DNA from: Bondarzewia mesenterica | Lineage: Eukaryota; Basidiomycota; Agaricomycetes; Russulales; Bondarzewiaceae | Direction: 5' to 3' | NCBI GenBank assembly: GCA_004802705.1 | Contig: SGPL01000243.1 | Location: 1-47,364, forward strand | Length of the DNA: 47,364 nt | Shown here: positions 1 to 10,370 of the stretch, one piece after another | Numbering within the stretch: the stretch's first letter is position 1 | Layout of the letters: each line of letters starts with the position of its first letter | Program-made: the position numbers and the translations under genes | The notes under the pieces: generated by a model | The model's database searches: none | The model's input: the letters and a program-made list of their open reading frames with translations, nothing else | What the model was told of the DNA's origin: nothing

Positions 1-489
1 AAATCAATGTGCATACCAATGCGGGGAAAGCCAAGAACACTAGAAGAGACCATGTTGATTTTTGTGCTACGAATAAGAGAGAAGATGGTGGTTGATGGGG
101 AATCCGAGGAGTGCAAAAGTGGTGCTACAAATTTGCTACAAATAGTCGGGAATTAGCGCTGGCGGAAGCTGCCGGCCATCATGATGGTGACGAACTCAAG
201 CCACTAACCCCGGATCATATCTTATCACCTCACTCTTGCCTCATGTCAATCGATTTTGTCGCTCGAACCAGTCTGCAGTCGATGGATATCATAAAGACTC
301 TGGCTGGGTGAGGTGGGTACGGTCGCCCTGAGCCGCCAGGATGACCGGCTTTTCTTGTCCCGTACCCTTCCACCTCGTATCCCGATCTGTATGCCCAGGA
401 CCCCAGCAACTTTACCACGTCAGATGAGTTTGATTATTATCAAGTAAACCTGTGTGACTCGGTGACCGACGATCTTTAGAGCTCGTACC
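1..489. other. No supported gene
   Basis: Open frames here are short and match no family I recognise. The plus-strand frame around 380-460 reads like a small exon (…DLYAQDPSNFTTSDEF…) but has no convincing continuation on either side. It may be more degraded sequence belonging to the pseudogene cluster that follows. Confidence 0.4.
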
Positions 490-1083
490 AAAACATCGTT
501 TGCGCTGAGTGCGGGAGGAAAATACAAGGACAAGGACGGCGGCGACGGCGGGTTCTATACAGCGCACGGGCCCGACGCCTTGTACGTCGAGCAGCACGTG
601 TTCCACACCAAGTCGGCGCTCAAGTACCTCAGCGCAGGCGGGCGCGCGGTGGGTCTGCCCAGCGCCAACCTCACTGCAAGCGTCGCAAAGGCGTTTTGGA
701 GGGACGCGCTCACCATGAAGCAATCGAAGGTGGAGATTTGGGTGCCGAAGCCTGGTCAGGGGAGGAAGGCTAAGTAGTTCCTGTTGGATAAGGAGGTGCG
801 TTCGCTCTCTTTCACTTTCTTCGCCGAGTTTGGTACGCAATTTACATGTTGTCTTCAGGAGAAATAGGCTTCCCCCGAAAATTTATCGGTGGTCGAGGAT
901 CGCCTTTTTGTAGATAATGACATCCTGTCCGATCCAATGGTCATGGCCATCAAAGTCGTGTCTACACCGTCCGCGCCTGGATCATACAGCAAATTGAAGA
1001 ATAAGACAGGCGAGTTCACGCTCAAACACGCCGAAGAAGACCTCACACGCCTCCTGACACCGTCCACCACCGCTTCCCCTAGG
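490..1083 (+). pseudogene. MSH2: MSH2 N-terminal fragment (broken)
   Basis: Remnant of the mismatch-repair protein MSH2, covering the N-terminal mismatch-recognition domain (MutS domain I). The frame from about 553 reads FYTAHGPDALYVEQHVFHTK, then VAKAFWRDALTMKQSKVEIWVP, as in fungal MSH2. A stop codon interrupts it at 775-777. A plausible intron lies at 796-858, a second stop at 865-867, and the frame then continues as VVEDRLFVDNDILSDPMVMAIKVVST. The next segment jumps from KLKNKT directly to EFTLKHAEEDLTRLL, so about 60 residues usual for the family are missing. No initiator ATG in the normal context is present, and the homology stops at about 1083 where a GT follows. The middle of the gene reappears at 5105. 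Two stops plus a deletion make a coding role very unlikely. Confidence 0.85.
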
Positions 1084-1500
1084 TGAGTTCCTTCCCCCTT
1101 CCCTCCTTTTGCTCATTACAAGCTGGTGGCAAGTTACATCGCGCTGACATGTTGCACTGTCCATGAGATTGTTGAGCTACACCGCTACACCACAAGCTGC
1201 GCGACTTCGCTTCACCGGATTCTGTTGACGACTCCTCATACCGTCTCTGTTAAGTGCCATGTAGGAGGTTCTGTGTCTGCTGTTGCTCATCTTTGACATC
1301 GTGGCTCGTGGTTCAGTATATCTGTGCTATCTTGGCTGACGTTGACTGCTAGTCGAATCTCCGGCGCAGAAGTGGCCAGGAGTATTTAGCTCTGTACCAC
1401 TCTTCACCACGTATCCATATCTGCTACCTTGCGTCATAGCCTCATTTGTGACTTTAATTGGTGGGTCTGCACGTTCAAACCTCGTTTGTCGCTGATCTCG
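1084..1500. other. Spacer between MSH2 and transporter fragments
   Basis: This stretch of about 420 bases follows the last recognisable MSH2 codon and precedes the first recognisable transporter codon. I see no conserved reading frame in it. One breakpoint of the MSH2 interruption should lie here. Confidence 0.4.
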
Positions 1501-1516
1501 ATCTTCGTCAGGTGCC

Positions 1517-3332
1517 TTGCTGTCCCTTTTCCTTGGCCCTGACGGGGGCCCATGCGAAGGCGGCATCCAGCTTTCTCCAGAAAAGGTCGATGATCACCTA
1601 ACGATTCCTGAAGAAGTATCTGTACCTCCCAGCCCCTTTTCGTCACCGAGGCAGAGCTTCTATGGCAGTCTTCGCCAACAAATGTCGCATAAAGTCTCGG
1701 GCTATTTCGCCAAGCGCGTGCAAGATGCTCATGCCGCGGAGCCCGTTCCGTCACCAGCAGTTCCTCTGTCGACTGCTGTTCCTGGACGTCGATTTTCGTG
1801 CTTGAGCCGCACGAATGGGTCCGCATATGGGTATGGTGGAGGTGCGGCGCGTGTGCAAAATGTGAGAAGCCGTCTGGCCAGCGGCGCATCGATACGGAAG
1901 GGGAGCATGTCTAGCTCCGTGATGCGAAGGCGCGGGAGCACGGCCCCGGATGGCCTGCCTCGATCCGTCGCGGAGGGTGGCGAGTTGAACTTTGCACAGT
2001 GTCTGCTCATGGCGAATGAGAACGCCGTCACAAATATCGCAGACCTGTGGGTTGCGGCTGCGATGAATGTAGACAACGAGGAGGTATTCGAAAGCGATAC
2101 CGAATTGGAGAGCGCGGGCGAGGAGGATGTGGCTGTATTCGATCTAGAAGAGGATGGTGAAGACGACGAGCTTAACGTTTTGGATACTCCCACACGCCGC
2201 GGACGAGTTTCACACCCAGCTATGCCTTACCCCCCACCGCACGTCGCTTGCAAGTCATCGCCCCTCTCAGTCTGTCGCTCGAAATATCGGCTGTCCGAGG
2301 TGACCGTCGGCATCCATTTCCTTCCGTCCTCAATCTGGAATGACGCGTCGCATGCTCGTTTGGAATACGCTCGCCATCGCCTGCCTCCGATGCCTTCGCC
2401 GAGCGTCGTTTCTCCACCGTGCCTTCCATCTTTGCGCATCCCGGTGTGAAGGCCCCTGCTGCAGTTCTCGACGCCCAAAAGCTGCTGATACTGAGGCGGA
2501 CGCGTTTAATGGTCTCTTGGAGAGGCGCGGAGCGGAGGGCGAGCAAGTGGAGGAGAAGCCGCCGTCTCTGTACTCCCAGTTGCCAATTTTGATCATCACG
2601 CAATATGGCTTGTTGGCATTGCATTCGACGACTCACGATATGGTGTTCTTGACGTATCTCGTATCGTAGGCATCGGGCTATCATGGGGATCGTGAGGGTT
2701 GATTTGCTAATTTTTGTGGATCACAGGAAATACGAGTCGGGAGGGTTGAATCTGAATGCGGGTCATTTCTCTCAATTGAGTGAGTGCCTCGGGTTTTAGA
2801 ATGTGGGACGTGTGCTGACGTCTATGCTAGCCGCTCTGATGTGTCTCGCGCAAATCGCGTACCAGTTCTATCTGTATCCGTATGTCATGCTCTTGAATTT
2901 TCGACTTGCGCACGTCTCATTTATTTATGTGTCCTTCGCCTAGAAAATATCGGGTATGTACATGGGAACATTTAAGTCCTACAGCTTGCTGATGCTGTTG
3001 TGCCGCTCAGCCCCCCTAGAGGGCGTTTCTCACACCTCGCCATGTTCCGCCTCGGCTCACTTCTGTTCATCCCTGCCTATCTGACGGTAATTTTGTATCG
3101 CGCATTTGCAAGTGCGGAAGACGATGGAAATTTCATCCTCATGGCTGGTATGTTTTGTTATATTCCTCTTTGTGGCATGCTCACGANGCTGGCTGCCTTC
3201 AGCGCTGGCTTTAAGCACGTAAGTTCTAACACGCATACCATCCTTCNGTCTCNCTAACGTTCTACCAGTGCTGTGCGGTATTGCGGCACTACGTTCGCGT
3301 ATACAGCTGTCTCCATTCTGCTTAATTACAGT
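1517..3332 (+). pseudogene. Major facilitator transporter, partial and frame-broken
   Basis: Central and C-terminal part of a fungal MFS transporter. The frame from 1517 gives the long hydrophilic central loop (SPFSSPRQSFYGSLRQQ; NFAQCLLMANENAVTNIADL). Transmembrane helices follow in separate exons: LPILIITQYGLLALHSTTHD (to about 2665), GGLNLNAGHFSQL (about 2735-2780), ALMCLAQIAYQFYLYP (to about 2880), PPRGRFSHLAMFRLGSLLF (from about 3012) and RYCGTTFAYTAVSILLNY (to about 3332). The six N-terminal helices and the last C-terminal helices are absent. Between about 2240 and 2480 the family reading jumps between frames, one jump being in an A-run near 2475, so no single uninterrupted protein can be made. 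Ambiguous bases occur at 3187, 3247 and 3253. It is probably a dead fragment, although sequence error could explain some of the frame changes. Confidence 0.75.
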
Positions 3333-3369
3333 ATGTGATGCTCCCGGTGTAACATTGTCTCAACTTCCC

Positions 3370-5104
3370 ATACAAACCAGTATAATACAACCCGCAAAGC
3401 GCAACTCCACTTTCCTCAATACCCTGTCCCGCCTGGCCTCTTCCGCCTCCAAATCTGTCAATGGCCGTCATCTGTCGNGTGCTTCCACCACAAATGCCAA
3501 TGCTCCATCCCTCGTCTCCACCCCCATAACATCTCCTAGAAACGAAATCGCTCACCCGTTCTCGGGCGCCGTGAACAGCCTGCCTAAGAGTCCCGCGTCT
3601 GCAAATTTTACGGTGACCGATCTCGCGGCGTACTTTACCGCNATCTCCAACGACCAGTTGTTGCGTCGAGCGCNAGTGTGGAAACGCTTCATGCGCGTGT
3701 GCACGGACGACCTGGAGAGCGTGCGTGTCGAGCGCACCATCAAACGNGTGNGCTCTGACCTGGCAGCATATGGTTTCGCCAAGCACGGTGGATGTGCATA
3801 TGANTGCGAAGGAGCAATAGAATGGTGACGCCGCTGATGGCGAGGAGGAGTCACGGAGGGTCCATGAAGATATACAGGAAGAACGGATTGGCGAAGTGAG
3901 TGCTGCGCCGGAGGAGGCATAGGAAGCACAGTCTGCTGTGGAAGAGCATTCTGAGACCCTCCGCTCCNCGAAAGTCTCTGTTGTATCTGCAGCCGCACCT
4001 TCTGAAGCACTGTCGATCACTGCATCTGTGGTGCCCAATGGCATTGATGAAGTTGACAGTACTTTGCCTTTGATGTCAATTGCGACTAAATNCCATACTG
4101 CTCGCATTCCCCGCTCCCAATCTGCCTACCCTGTCAAGTCCGCCCGCCTGTCGCGTATCTTCTCGCCGTCGACCTCTCAGCTCGACGGCAACACCGCATC
4201 ACAGATCGAAGATGACTCATCCATCAACACATCCTGCGAGCAGAAACGCAAGCTGAAGAAGCGCTTCAAGTCTACCGATCCGAAGCGTAAGCTGAAGAAG
4301 TTGCAGCGTAAGGTGCAGGTCAGCGATTTCAAGATGATGCGTGTGCTTGGCAAGGGTTGTGCCGGGAAGGTATTTCTCGTTCGATACAAGTCCTCGTCAG
4401 ATCTGTACGCGCTCAAGGCCATCAGAAAGCAGTATGTGCTTGCTCATCAGGAGCTTCAGCATACTTTGATGGAGCAGGTGGTTCTGAAGAGAATGGCCGC
4501 TGAGGGCACGGATCTGTTTGTTGTCAAACTGTGGTGGAGCTTCCACAACAAAGTGAATTTGTTCTTAGTCATGGTGCGCAGGCTTTTCTTGCATTTCTGA
4601 TCATTCTGTATTGATTTACAACAGGGTTTCCACCCCGGAGGTGATCTGGCTACACAATTGGCACACTGGGGAAGACTCGGCCGGGACAGAGCTTGATTTT
4701 ATGCCACAGAAACTGTAGAAGGAGTGGAAGGCCTTCACACTGCCGGCGTCATCTTTCGTGATCTCAAGCCGGAGAACATACTCATTGCCGCTGATGGACA
4801 CATCGTACTCACAGACTTTGGTCTCTCTAAAGAGTTCCCTAGACGCACTATGACCATTACTGCGTCTTCGACACTGAACGGTCTCAAAAATAGTTTCCAC
4901 TCGCCGCAGTCTGCCACTCCTTACTGGATGAGCGAGGAGAAAGCACAGGATTTGGTGGGGTGGCCTGCACGGCCAACGGATTCGGCAAGCACGTCCGCGG
5001 AACCGCCGAGTACCTCGCGCCGGAGGTCATTCAGGGACTGCCGTATGGCTGTAAAGTTGACCGGTGGAGCTTCAGCATCATGCTGTATGAGATGTTCACG
5101 ACTC
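3370..5104 (+). pseudogene. AGC-type Ser/Thr protein kinase, truncated
   Basis: Relic of a basidiomycete AGC-family kinase. An N-terminal linker (STFLNTLSRLASSASKSVNG; VWKRFMRVCTDDLESVRVER) precedes the catalytic domain from about 4318. Visible motifs are the glycine loop GKGCAGKV, the ATP lysine in [14 protein letters not shown] in the catalytic loop, DFGLSKEF, and after a frame change [17 protein letters not shown] and SIMLYEMF. Damage includes an in-frame TGA at about 4691, where the family normally has Arg before FYA, the frame change near 4960, and loss of everything after the F-helix region. The C-lobe, AGC tail and hydrophobic motif are missing. At least eight 'n' bases fall in the N-terminal part. 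The kinase homology ends within a few bases of where MSH2 homology resumes. Substrate and pathway cannot be inferred. Confidence 0.8.
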
Positions 5105-5975
5105 TCTAGGTTTGTTGAATAAGTGTAAGGCAGTGCAGGGCATGTGGATGCTTGGTGGCTGGCTCAAGCAGCCTCTTGTCAACCGTCACGAAATTTGTAC
5201 GTCCGTTCGTGATTGTTTTTCGCGTTTTGCTTTTGCTAACCATACCTGTCTTGCCGCGCAGCAAAAAGTCAAAACCTGGTTGAGATCTTCTTTTTTGAGG
5301 ACTCAGAAGCACGGAGGACGCTCTAGGTCCGTTTGACTTCCTCTTTTTTTTTGGTCATGGGGGAAAGAAGAATAGCGGCTCGGAAGAGCTTTGGTTGACG
5401 TGTGCTGTTGTTGTTTGTGTTTCAGGACCATTTCATGAAGCTCATGCGGGATTTGCATCACATCCGCAAACAGTTCCAAAAGTTGGTGGCATCGTTGGAG
5501 GACGTCGTGTGCGTGTATCAAGCCGTGCTCAAGGTGTGTTCGCTTTTTCTCCCCCCTGTTTATCTTTCGTTGTATCAGTTCTCATGTTTCGGCATTGATC
5601 GTACAGCTGAAGGACCTCATCGAGGCTATGAAGCATGTCAAAACGAAAACCGACTGAGGGAAAGAGCCCATAGACGAGACATAACTTACGCCCTTCGAAG
5701 TCCGTATCCTCCTTTTTTTTTTTCCCTAATTCTTTCCTCTTACTCCCTCTCCCAATTTTTTTTTAGCAATACTCCGAGTCACGCGAAAAGTACGCTAAGA
5801 TGGTGGAACAGACGCTCGACCTCGCGAAACTCGAGCGACACAACTATGTGATTGGGCCCAATCACGATGAGCGGTTGCAGAAGCTGTCGATGCGCTGTTC
5901 GCAGTGTGGGACGGGCTCGACGCGGAGCATGCTGAAGGGGGATCTTGGATATATCTTACAAAAGCCGGACTGAAC
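5105..5975 (+). pseudogene. MSH2: MSH2 central fragment (lever/clamp region, broken)
   Basis: Second piece of the MSH2 relic, same strand as the first. It starts with [20 protein letters not shown] (from about 5107), the conserved core-domain motif of MutS proteins. It continues in other frames or exons as NLVEIFF…DSEARRTL (about 5270-5325), FQKLVASLEDVVCVYQAVLK (to about 5532), LKDLIEAMKHVKTKTD (about 5608-5655) and MVEQTLDLAKLERHNYVIGP (about 5800-5860). Stops follow RRTL and KTKTD, and a one-base shift near 5890 is needed to read DGLDAEHAE. The ATPase domain (Walker A GPNMGGKST) is not present. Together with the 490-1083 piece, about 200 residues of domain II/connector are missing and are replaced by the transporter-kinase segment. 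Confidence 0.85.
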
Positions 5976-6059
5976 CCCCTTGCAAAATGCATGAAGAATT
6001 GAACCAGGCCCTTTGTCGCCTCGAGAGAACCAGCTCTCTTTGACGAGGATTATGCTCAC

Positions 6060-6640
6060 CCTATTTCATGGTAACATCATTGTCAATGTATCGCACTTCT
6101 TGCAACTGAATGAGACAAGAACTTATGAGTATGCCAAAGATGCGATCCTGGTGAGTTGATGCAGTTCTCAACTTGATCGGCCGTGAGTGGATCCGACTGC
6201 GCAGGAACATGTGCGCAACCTGAATCAGCGCTCCGCCACGCCGCAATGATACGTGAATGGCTCGCCCGCGATACTATCGATGAGTGCGCGCAACCCGTCA
6301 GCGATCAAAAGCGTCGAGCCGCACCCTACCCCTATTTCATCAGCAGCGACGAGGCCACCTCGTCCGGGCTGACCTTGGTGTCCGTGCCGATCGCGGTGAA
6401 TTCTCGCCAACTTGCTTGCCATTCCAGTACAGTTGCTCGACATTCACTGTTGCACAATTGCACCTGTAGTAAATTGGGATGCCGAGCTGTTGAGCAATCT
6501 GCATGATGACCAAAGCAGACCCCCCAGTGGCCGACGCAGTCGGCAGCAACCTTGCTTGTGATGTCGCGTTCAGTGGGCGGATCGAACAATTTCGGGGCTT
6601 AGCCACATTTTTTATTACATTGATGCAGTAGATAGAACGT
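6060..6640. other. Degenerate sequence, no assignable gene
   Basis: On the plus strand, 6054-6148 reads like an exon (…NETRTYEYAKDAIL) followed by a plausible GT donor and an exon [10 protein letters not shown] after 6205. On the minus strand, 6600-6350 reads ALVIMQIAQQLGIPIYYRCN, and after a shift [18 protein letters not shown]. Both look protein-derived but broken. I cannot name a family with confidence. Confidence 0.3.
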
Positions 6641-6706
6641 CATGCACAGAAATATGGAGCAGACACACAATGTAATACTTATTCTAAGGTCGTCGTGTCT
6701 TTTCCT

Positions 6707-7530
6707 CCTCAGGCTTCGACTTGCAGTCCACACTCGGTCTTCTCCTCCTTGCACACACAGCAGCCTGCGCACTCACCCTCGTCACCCTCCCCTCTCTTTA
6801 TCATACTGTGCCAGTCACCGATGCTCTTGTAACCTTGACTGAGGAGTTTATTGTGCGGGACATTGTTGGACTTGATGTACCAGTCAACAAGGTGAAAGTT
6901 CCAGGCAAAAATTGGGTTAAGCTTGAGCAGGCCGGTTGAGTCCACCTCGAGAGGCTGCAGGAACGCGCGCACGGCACCTTGAAACAAGAGCGAAACAACA
7001 ATCCACCACGCACCAAGAACGACGACCAGCGCCCGCGTCAGCCCGAACCCACCTCAGGCGCACATTAATAGTACACCCCCTCCTCACGTATCGTCAAACG
7101 CAATCTCACAACCGCCCACCGACCTCCACCCCACCCTTGACGCGCACCAACACAGCGCCCTCGCCCTCTCCCTCCCCATTCCCAAGACTGACACGCTCGG
7201 CCACAAATGGCAGAGGCTTGCCATCGAGCGTGAGTGCCAACTGCGTCTCCGAAAGCGCGTGACGAGACAGAGCGAGGCTGAGAGGGCCTTTCGGCACGTC
7301 GAAGCAAAGTGCGGGGGACAGTGTCAAGGTGACTTCCTTCGCCTTCTCTCCAACGTCTCCTTCCTCCTCCTCGATAGCGCCCGACGCGCCCGACCCTCCA
7401 TTCCCAACGAGTCACACCAATGGCATCCTCTCTTGCCTCGGGAGGTAGTCAATGGCGCATTGAAGGATCTCTTCGGGGGTGAGAGGGTTCAAGAAGGCGT
7501 GGATCTTGTCAAGATCATGGCGCAAAGCTC
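6707..7530 (-). pseudogene. MET16: PAPS reductase relic with foreign middle
   Basis: Minus-strand relic of 3'-phosphoadenylylsulfate (PAPS) reductase, the enzyme that makes sulfite from PAPS in sulfate assimilation. The N-terminal piece (7530 down to about 7430) reads HAFLNPLTPEEILQCAIDYL, then a stop. The C-terminal piece (about 6965 down to 6709) reads EVDSTGLLKLNP, NNVPHNKLLSQGYKSIGDWH, then EEKTECGLQ, which includes the catalytic ECG cysteine motif. Everything between, including the PAPS-binding loop (TGLVTLDML in the family), is missing. About 450 bases replace it. Part of these (7327-7106, minus) has an unrelated open frame (CFDVPKGPLSLALSR, TLDGKPLPFVAERV). The piece is non-functional. 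What the middle insert is I do not know. Confidence 0.75.
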
Positions 7531-7699
7531 CGTCGTTTTAACACAGAGGGGCTCAAAACGACAGGACGGAGTGTGAGCGCGAAGCCCTGCCCTGTCGAAA
7601 CGGCGGGATTGGGGTTGGGGCGGACAAGCGCGTCCCGCCACATCGAAACGGCGGGCAGGTAACCGTGCACGCACCTGAGTAAAGACAGCCGTCACTACA

Positions 7700-8564
7700 G
7701 GTCACTACCCATAGAGACTCGGTCACCAGTCTAGCTGGACTTACTTACCATCTAATACTACAGTGGTCCGTGTCACGCCGGGAAACCCCGCTTATTCACT
7801 ACATATACACTTAGTTAGTTGACAATGACAAGTATGTAGGTGATCAGCAGTGCCAGAGGTCAATTGAGGGACGGACCATAATGGAACACCAAATATGGAA
7901 ATAGAATCACGAGATGGCTTATAAAGTCATCCTGGCGGTTTAGGGCAACGGTAAGGTGGGTGCGCAGTTATTTTAGGGAACGGTTGGGAACGCCGGGGTA
8001 GCTTTCGTAAGTGCATTTTCCTTCAGTGACTCCAGAGTCATTGATGAGCTGAGATTAGCTACTTTGCAGAAATCCTCGCGGTCTAGATCAGAGACATTAA
8101 TTCGAGGCGTCGCAAGACTGTCGCAAGGCGCCTGCTGTACATGTAACATAGGGCCCAGGACTCAAGGTAAAAATATCTACGATGAGATACCTCCCGGTTG
8201 TATTGTGAAGGGGATTTCCTTGGAAATGTGTTCCTAAGTAAACTGTGTTCTGAGACGTTGGCACAGTGGATCCCATAGATCGTCAATATTTCAATACTTA
8301 CTGTATATCAAGGGGTTCATACGTTGACGTCGTCGACGTTGGATATTCCAGGTACTTGACACGTTTTTCATCTCTGTCGATCAGTTTGTGAGCTAGCCCC
8401 GTCCATTGCTCAACGTCAACGCTCAAGCGCTCAACGCGCTCAACGTCGACGTCACTCGTACCAGCTGTACCAGACGGTCCGGACTTGCCGTCGACGCTCA
8501 TAAACCCCAGCCTGCTTCAGCTACCTGCGTTTCGCCAGACATCTCTTCCCTATCGACATTCTCC
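7700..8564. other. Intergenic, upstream of xylitol dehydrogenase
   Basis: No gene seen. It contains a CAACG-rich repeat (8321-8453, listed separately). A CCCCAG/CTGGGG element near 8505 matches the general CreA/Mig1 carbon-repression consensus, but such hexamers occur by chance. Just before this stretch, a 13-base motif tcgaaacggcggg occurs twice (7595-7607 and 7643-7655). Confidence 0.4.
8321..8453. repeat. CAACGTCGACG direct/inverted repeat
   Basis: 8321-8341 (acgttgacgtcgtcgacgttg) is largely the reverse complement of the cluster caacgtcaacg…caacgtcgacgtc at 8411-8453, which itself repeats caacg at least four times. It lies 110-240 bases upstream of the xylitol dehydrogenase ATG. It could be a regulatory site or simply low-complexity DNA. 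Confidence 0.5.
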
Positions 8565-10370
8565 ATGCCTACCGATAATCCTTCATTTGTTCTCCATGGC
8601 ATCGAGAAGGTGAGCAACCTAGGGTACGGTATATGTATTATGCCCTTTATTCAGCGTTACCCGTAGGTCGCCTATGAGGATCGTCCCATCCCTGAGAGTC
8701 TGTTGGCGTCTTAAGATCACTCAAACTGATTTCTGACATATCTTTTCTAAAGTTAAGGACGATGAAGTGCTTATTGAAGTGAAGAAGACGGGTGAGTTGT
8801 AATCTGTACCTCAGTTGCAGTACGCTTAATGACGGCTTGGAAGGTATCTGCGGATCTGATGTGTGGATCTTACATATCTCTCACTACTTCTCTACTAATG
8901 TCGTGGGCTCTCTCAGGTTCACTACCTCGTTCATGGACGCATCGGTGATTTCGCCGTTAAGAGCCCTATGGTGATTCATGTCTGATTTTTGAGATCCCAT
9001 CTGCATATCAACTCCTGATATCTCAGGTTCTTGGCCACGAATCCGCGGGGATTATTAGCAAAGGTATTTTTGCAGATTCGTGCAATATATTGGGACAGAT
9101 TCTCATTGCTCACACAGTCGGTAAGAGTGTGACAAGAGTGAAGCCGGGAGACCGAGTGGCTATGGAGCCTGGTATCTCTTGCCGCACTTGTGACGATTGT
9201 AAGAGCGGCCACTACCAGGTAATTTAACCTCGTCTTCATTTTTGGGCAAGAATTCATCGGCCCCGATATGTCAAACTTTTCAGTTGTGTCGTGACAGTGA
9301 GTCATCATACATATAACTTCCCCTATCTTGACTGATTTTATTTCCTCTATCAAGTGGTCTTTGCGGCGACTCCCCCGTATGATGGAACTCTGGCCCGATA
9401 CTACCGTTTGCCCGCCGATCTAGTCTACCCCCTTCCGGACAACTTGACTCTCGAAGATGGTGCCATGGCAAGTAGTCTCCTCGCATGTGTCAGACTGCAA
9501 TGAACAACTCGAACAACAGATGGAACCTCTGTCAGTCGCCGTGCACTCGGTGTCTACTCTGGCGGGGTTGAAACCAAACCAAACCATTGCTGTCTTCGGC
9601 TGTGGACCTGTCGGCCTGCTCTGCATGGCTGTAGCTAAAGCCTTTGGTGCTTCACGCATCGTCGCGGTGGACATCGTCCCCGCTCGCTTGGAGTTTGCGA
9701 AATCTTACGCTGCTACCGAGACCTACCTACCCCCTGCGCCAGAAGCGGGTGAATCCAAAATTGCCTACTCCGAGAGGTCCGCCGACTTAATGAAGAAACA
9801 GCTGGGTATCGAGGAACGTGGTGAGAAGGCTATTGATCTGGTACTTGATGCCAGCGGCGCGGAAGTTTCGATCCAGACAGGCCTGTTCATCTCTAAGATC
9901 GGCGGCACCTTCGTCCAGGTTTGTCGATGGGTCTTGGGTTGCAACAGCACATCCTTCTGACAAGTGTTCCAGGTCGGTATGGGAATGCCAGAGATCACAA
10001 TCCCAATCAGCCTTTTCCTGTCGAAGGAGCTTACCATGAAGGGATCTTTCCGTTACGGGGTATGTGTTTTCGTCGTCCGTCCATAAATGCCTTCTGAGAC
10101 TGATCACTCTCGTAAGTCTGGCGACTACCGCCTTGCCGTCGCCCTTGCATCCCACGGCAAGATTGATTTGAAGCCAATGGTTACGCATAGGTAAGGACAT
10201 TTCTGTTGAATCTCTTGGAGTTCAGCGAATATTGATCTCGGTTCCTCAGATTTGCGTTCACTGATGCCGTTGCTGCGTTCAATGCCACGAAGGCTGGCAG
10301 AACCGAAGACGGCAGGGCACTCATCAAAGCGATCATTTCTGGACCCGATGTTCCCACTGACTCCGTTTAA
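8565..10370 (+). CDS. XDH: Xylitol / L-iditol 2-dehydrogenase (zinc MDR family)
   Basis: NAD-dependent polyol dehydrogenase that oxidises xylitol to D-xylulose in fungal pentose catabolism; sorbitol or L-iditol activity is also possible. Thirteen exons: 8565-8609, 8667-8697, 8753-8791, 8844-8860, 8917-8970, 9027-9063, 9118-9218, 9284-9296, 9355-9467, 9520-9918, 9973-10059, 10117-10190 and 10250-10370. They give 376 residues, normal for the family. Catalytic zinc ligands are Cys41 (GICGSD), His66-Glu67 (GHES) and Glu152 (MEPLSV). Structural zinc cysteines are 96, 99, 102 and 110. The Rossmann loop is GCGPVGLL (177-184), and Asp201 (VDIVPARLEF) points to NAD rather than NADP. The intron at 9468-9519 uses a GC donor, and exons of 13 and 17 bases occur. 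It is cytosolic, with no signal peptide. Substrate choice within the polyol dehydrogenases is inferred. Confidence 0.93.

Noticed and set aside
230..260. tRNA B box (ggttcgagc on the minus strand)
   Set aside because: No A box or cloverleaf can be formed around it.
1517..2449. A 310-residue intact plus-strand gene
   Set aside because: Only the first ~230 residues match the transporter's central loop. The rest is a wrong-frame extension, and the family sequence continues in other frames and exons.
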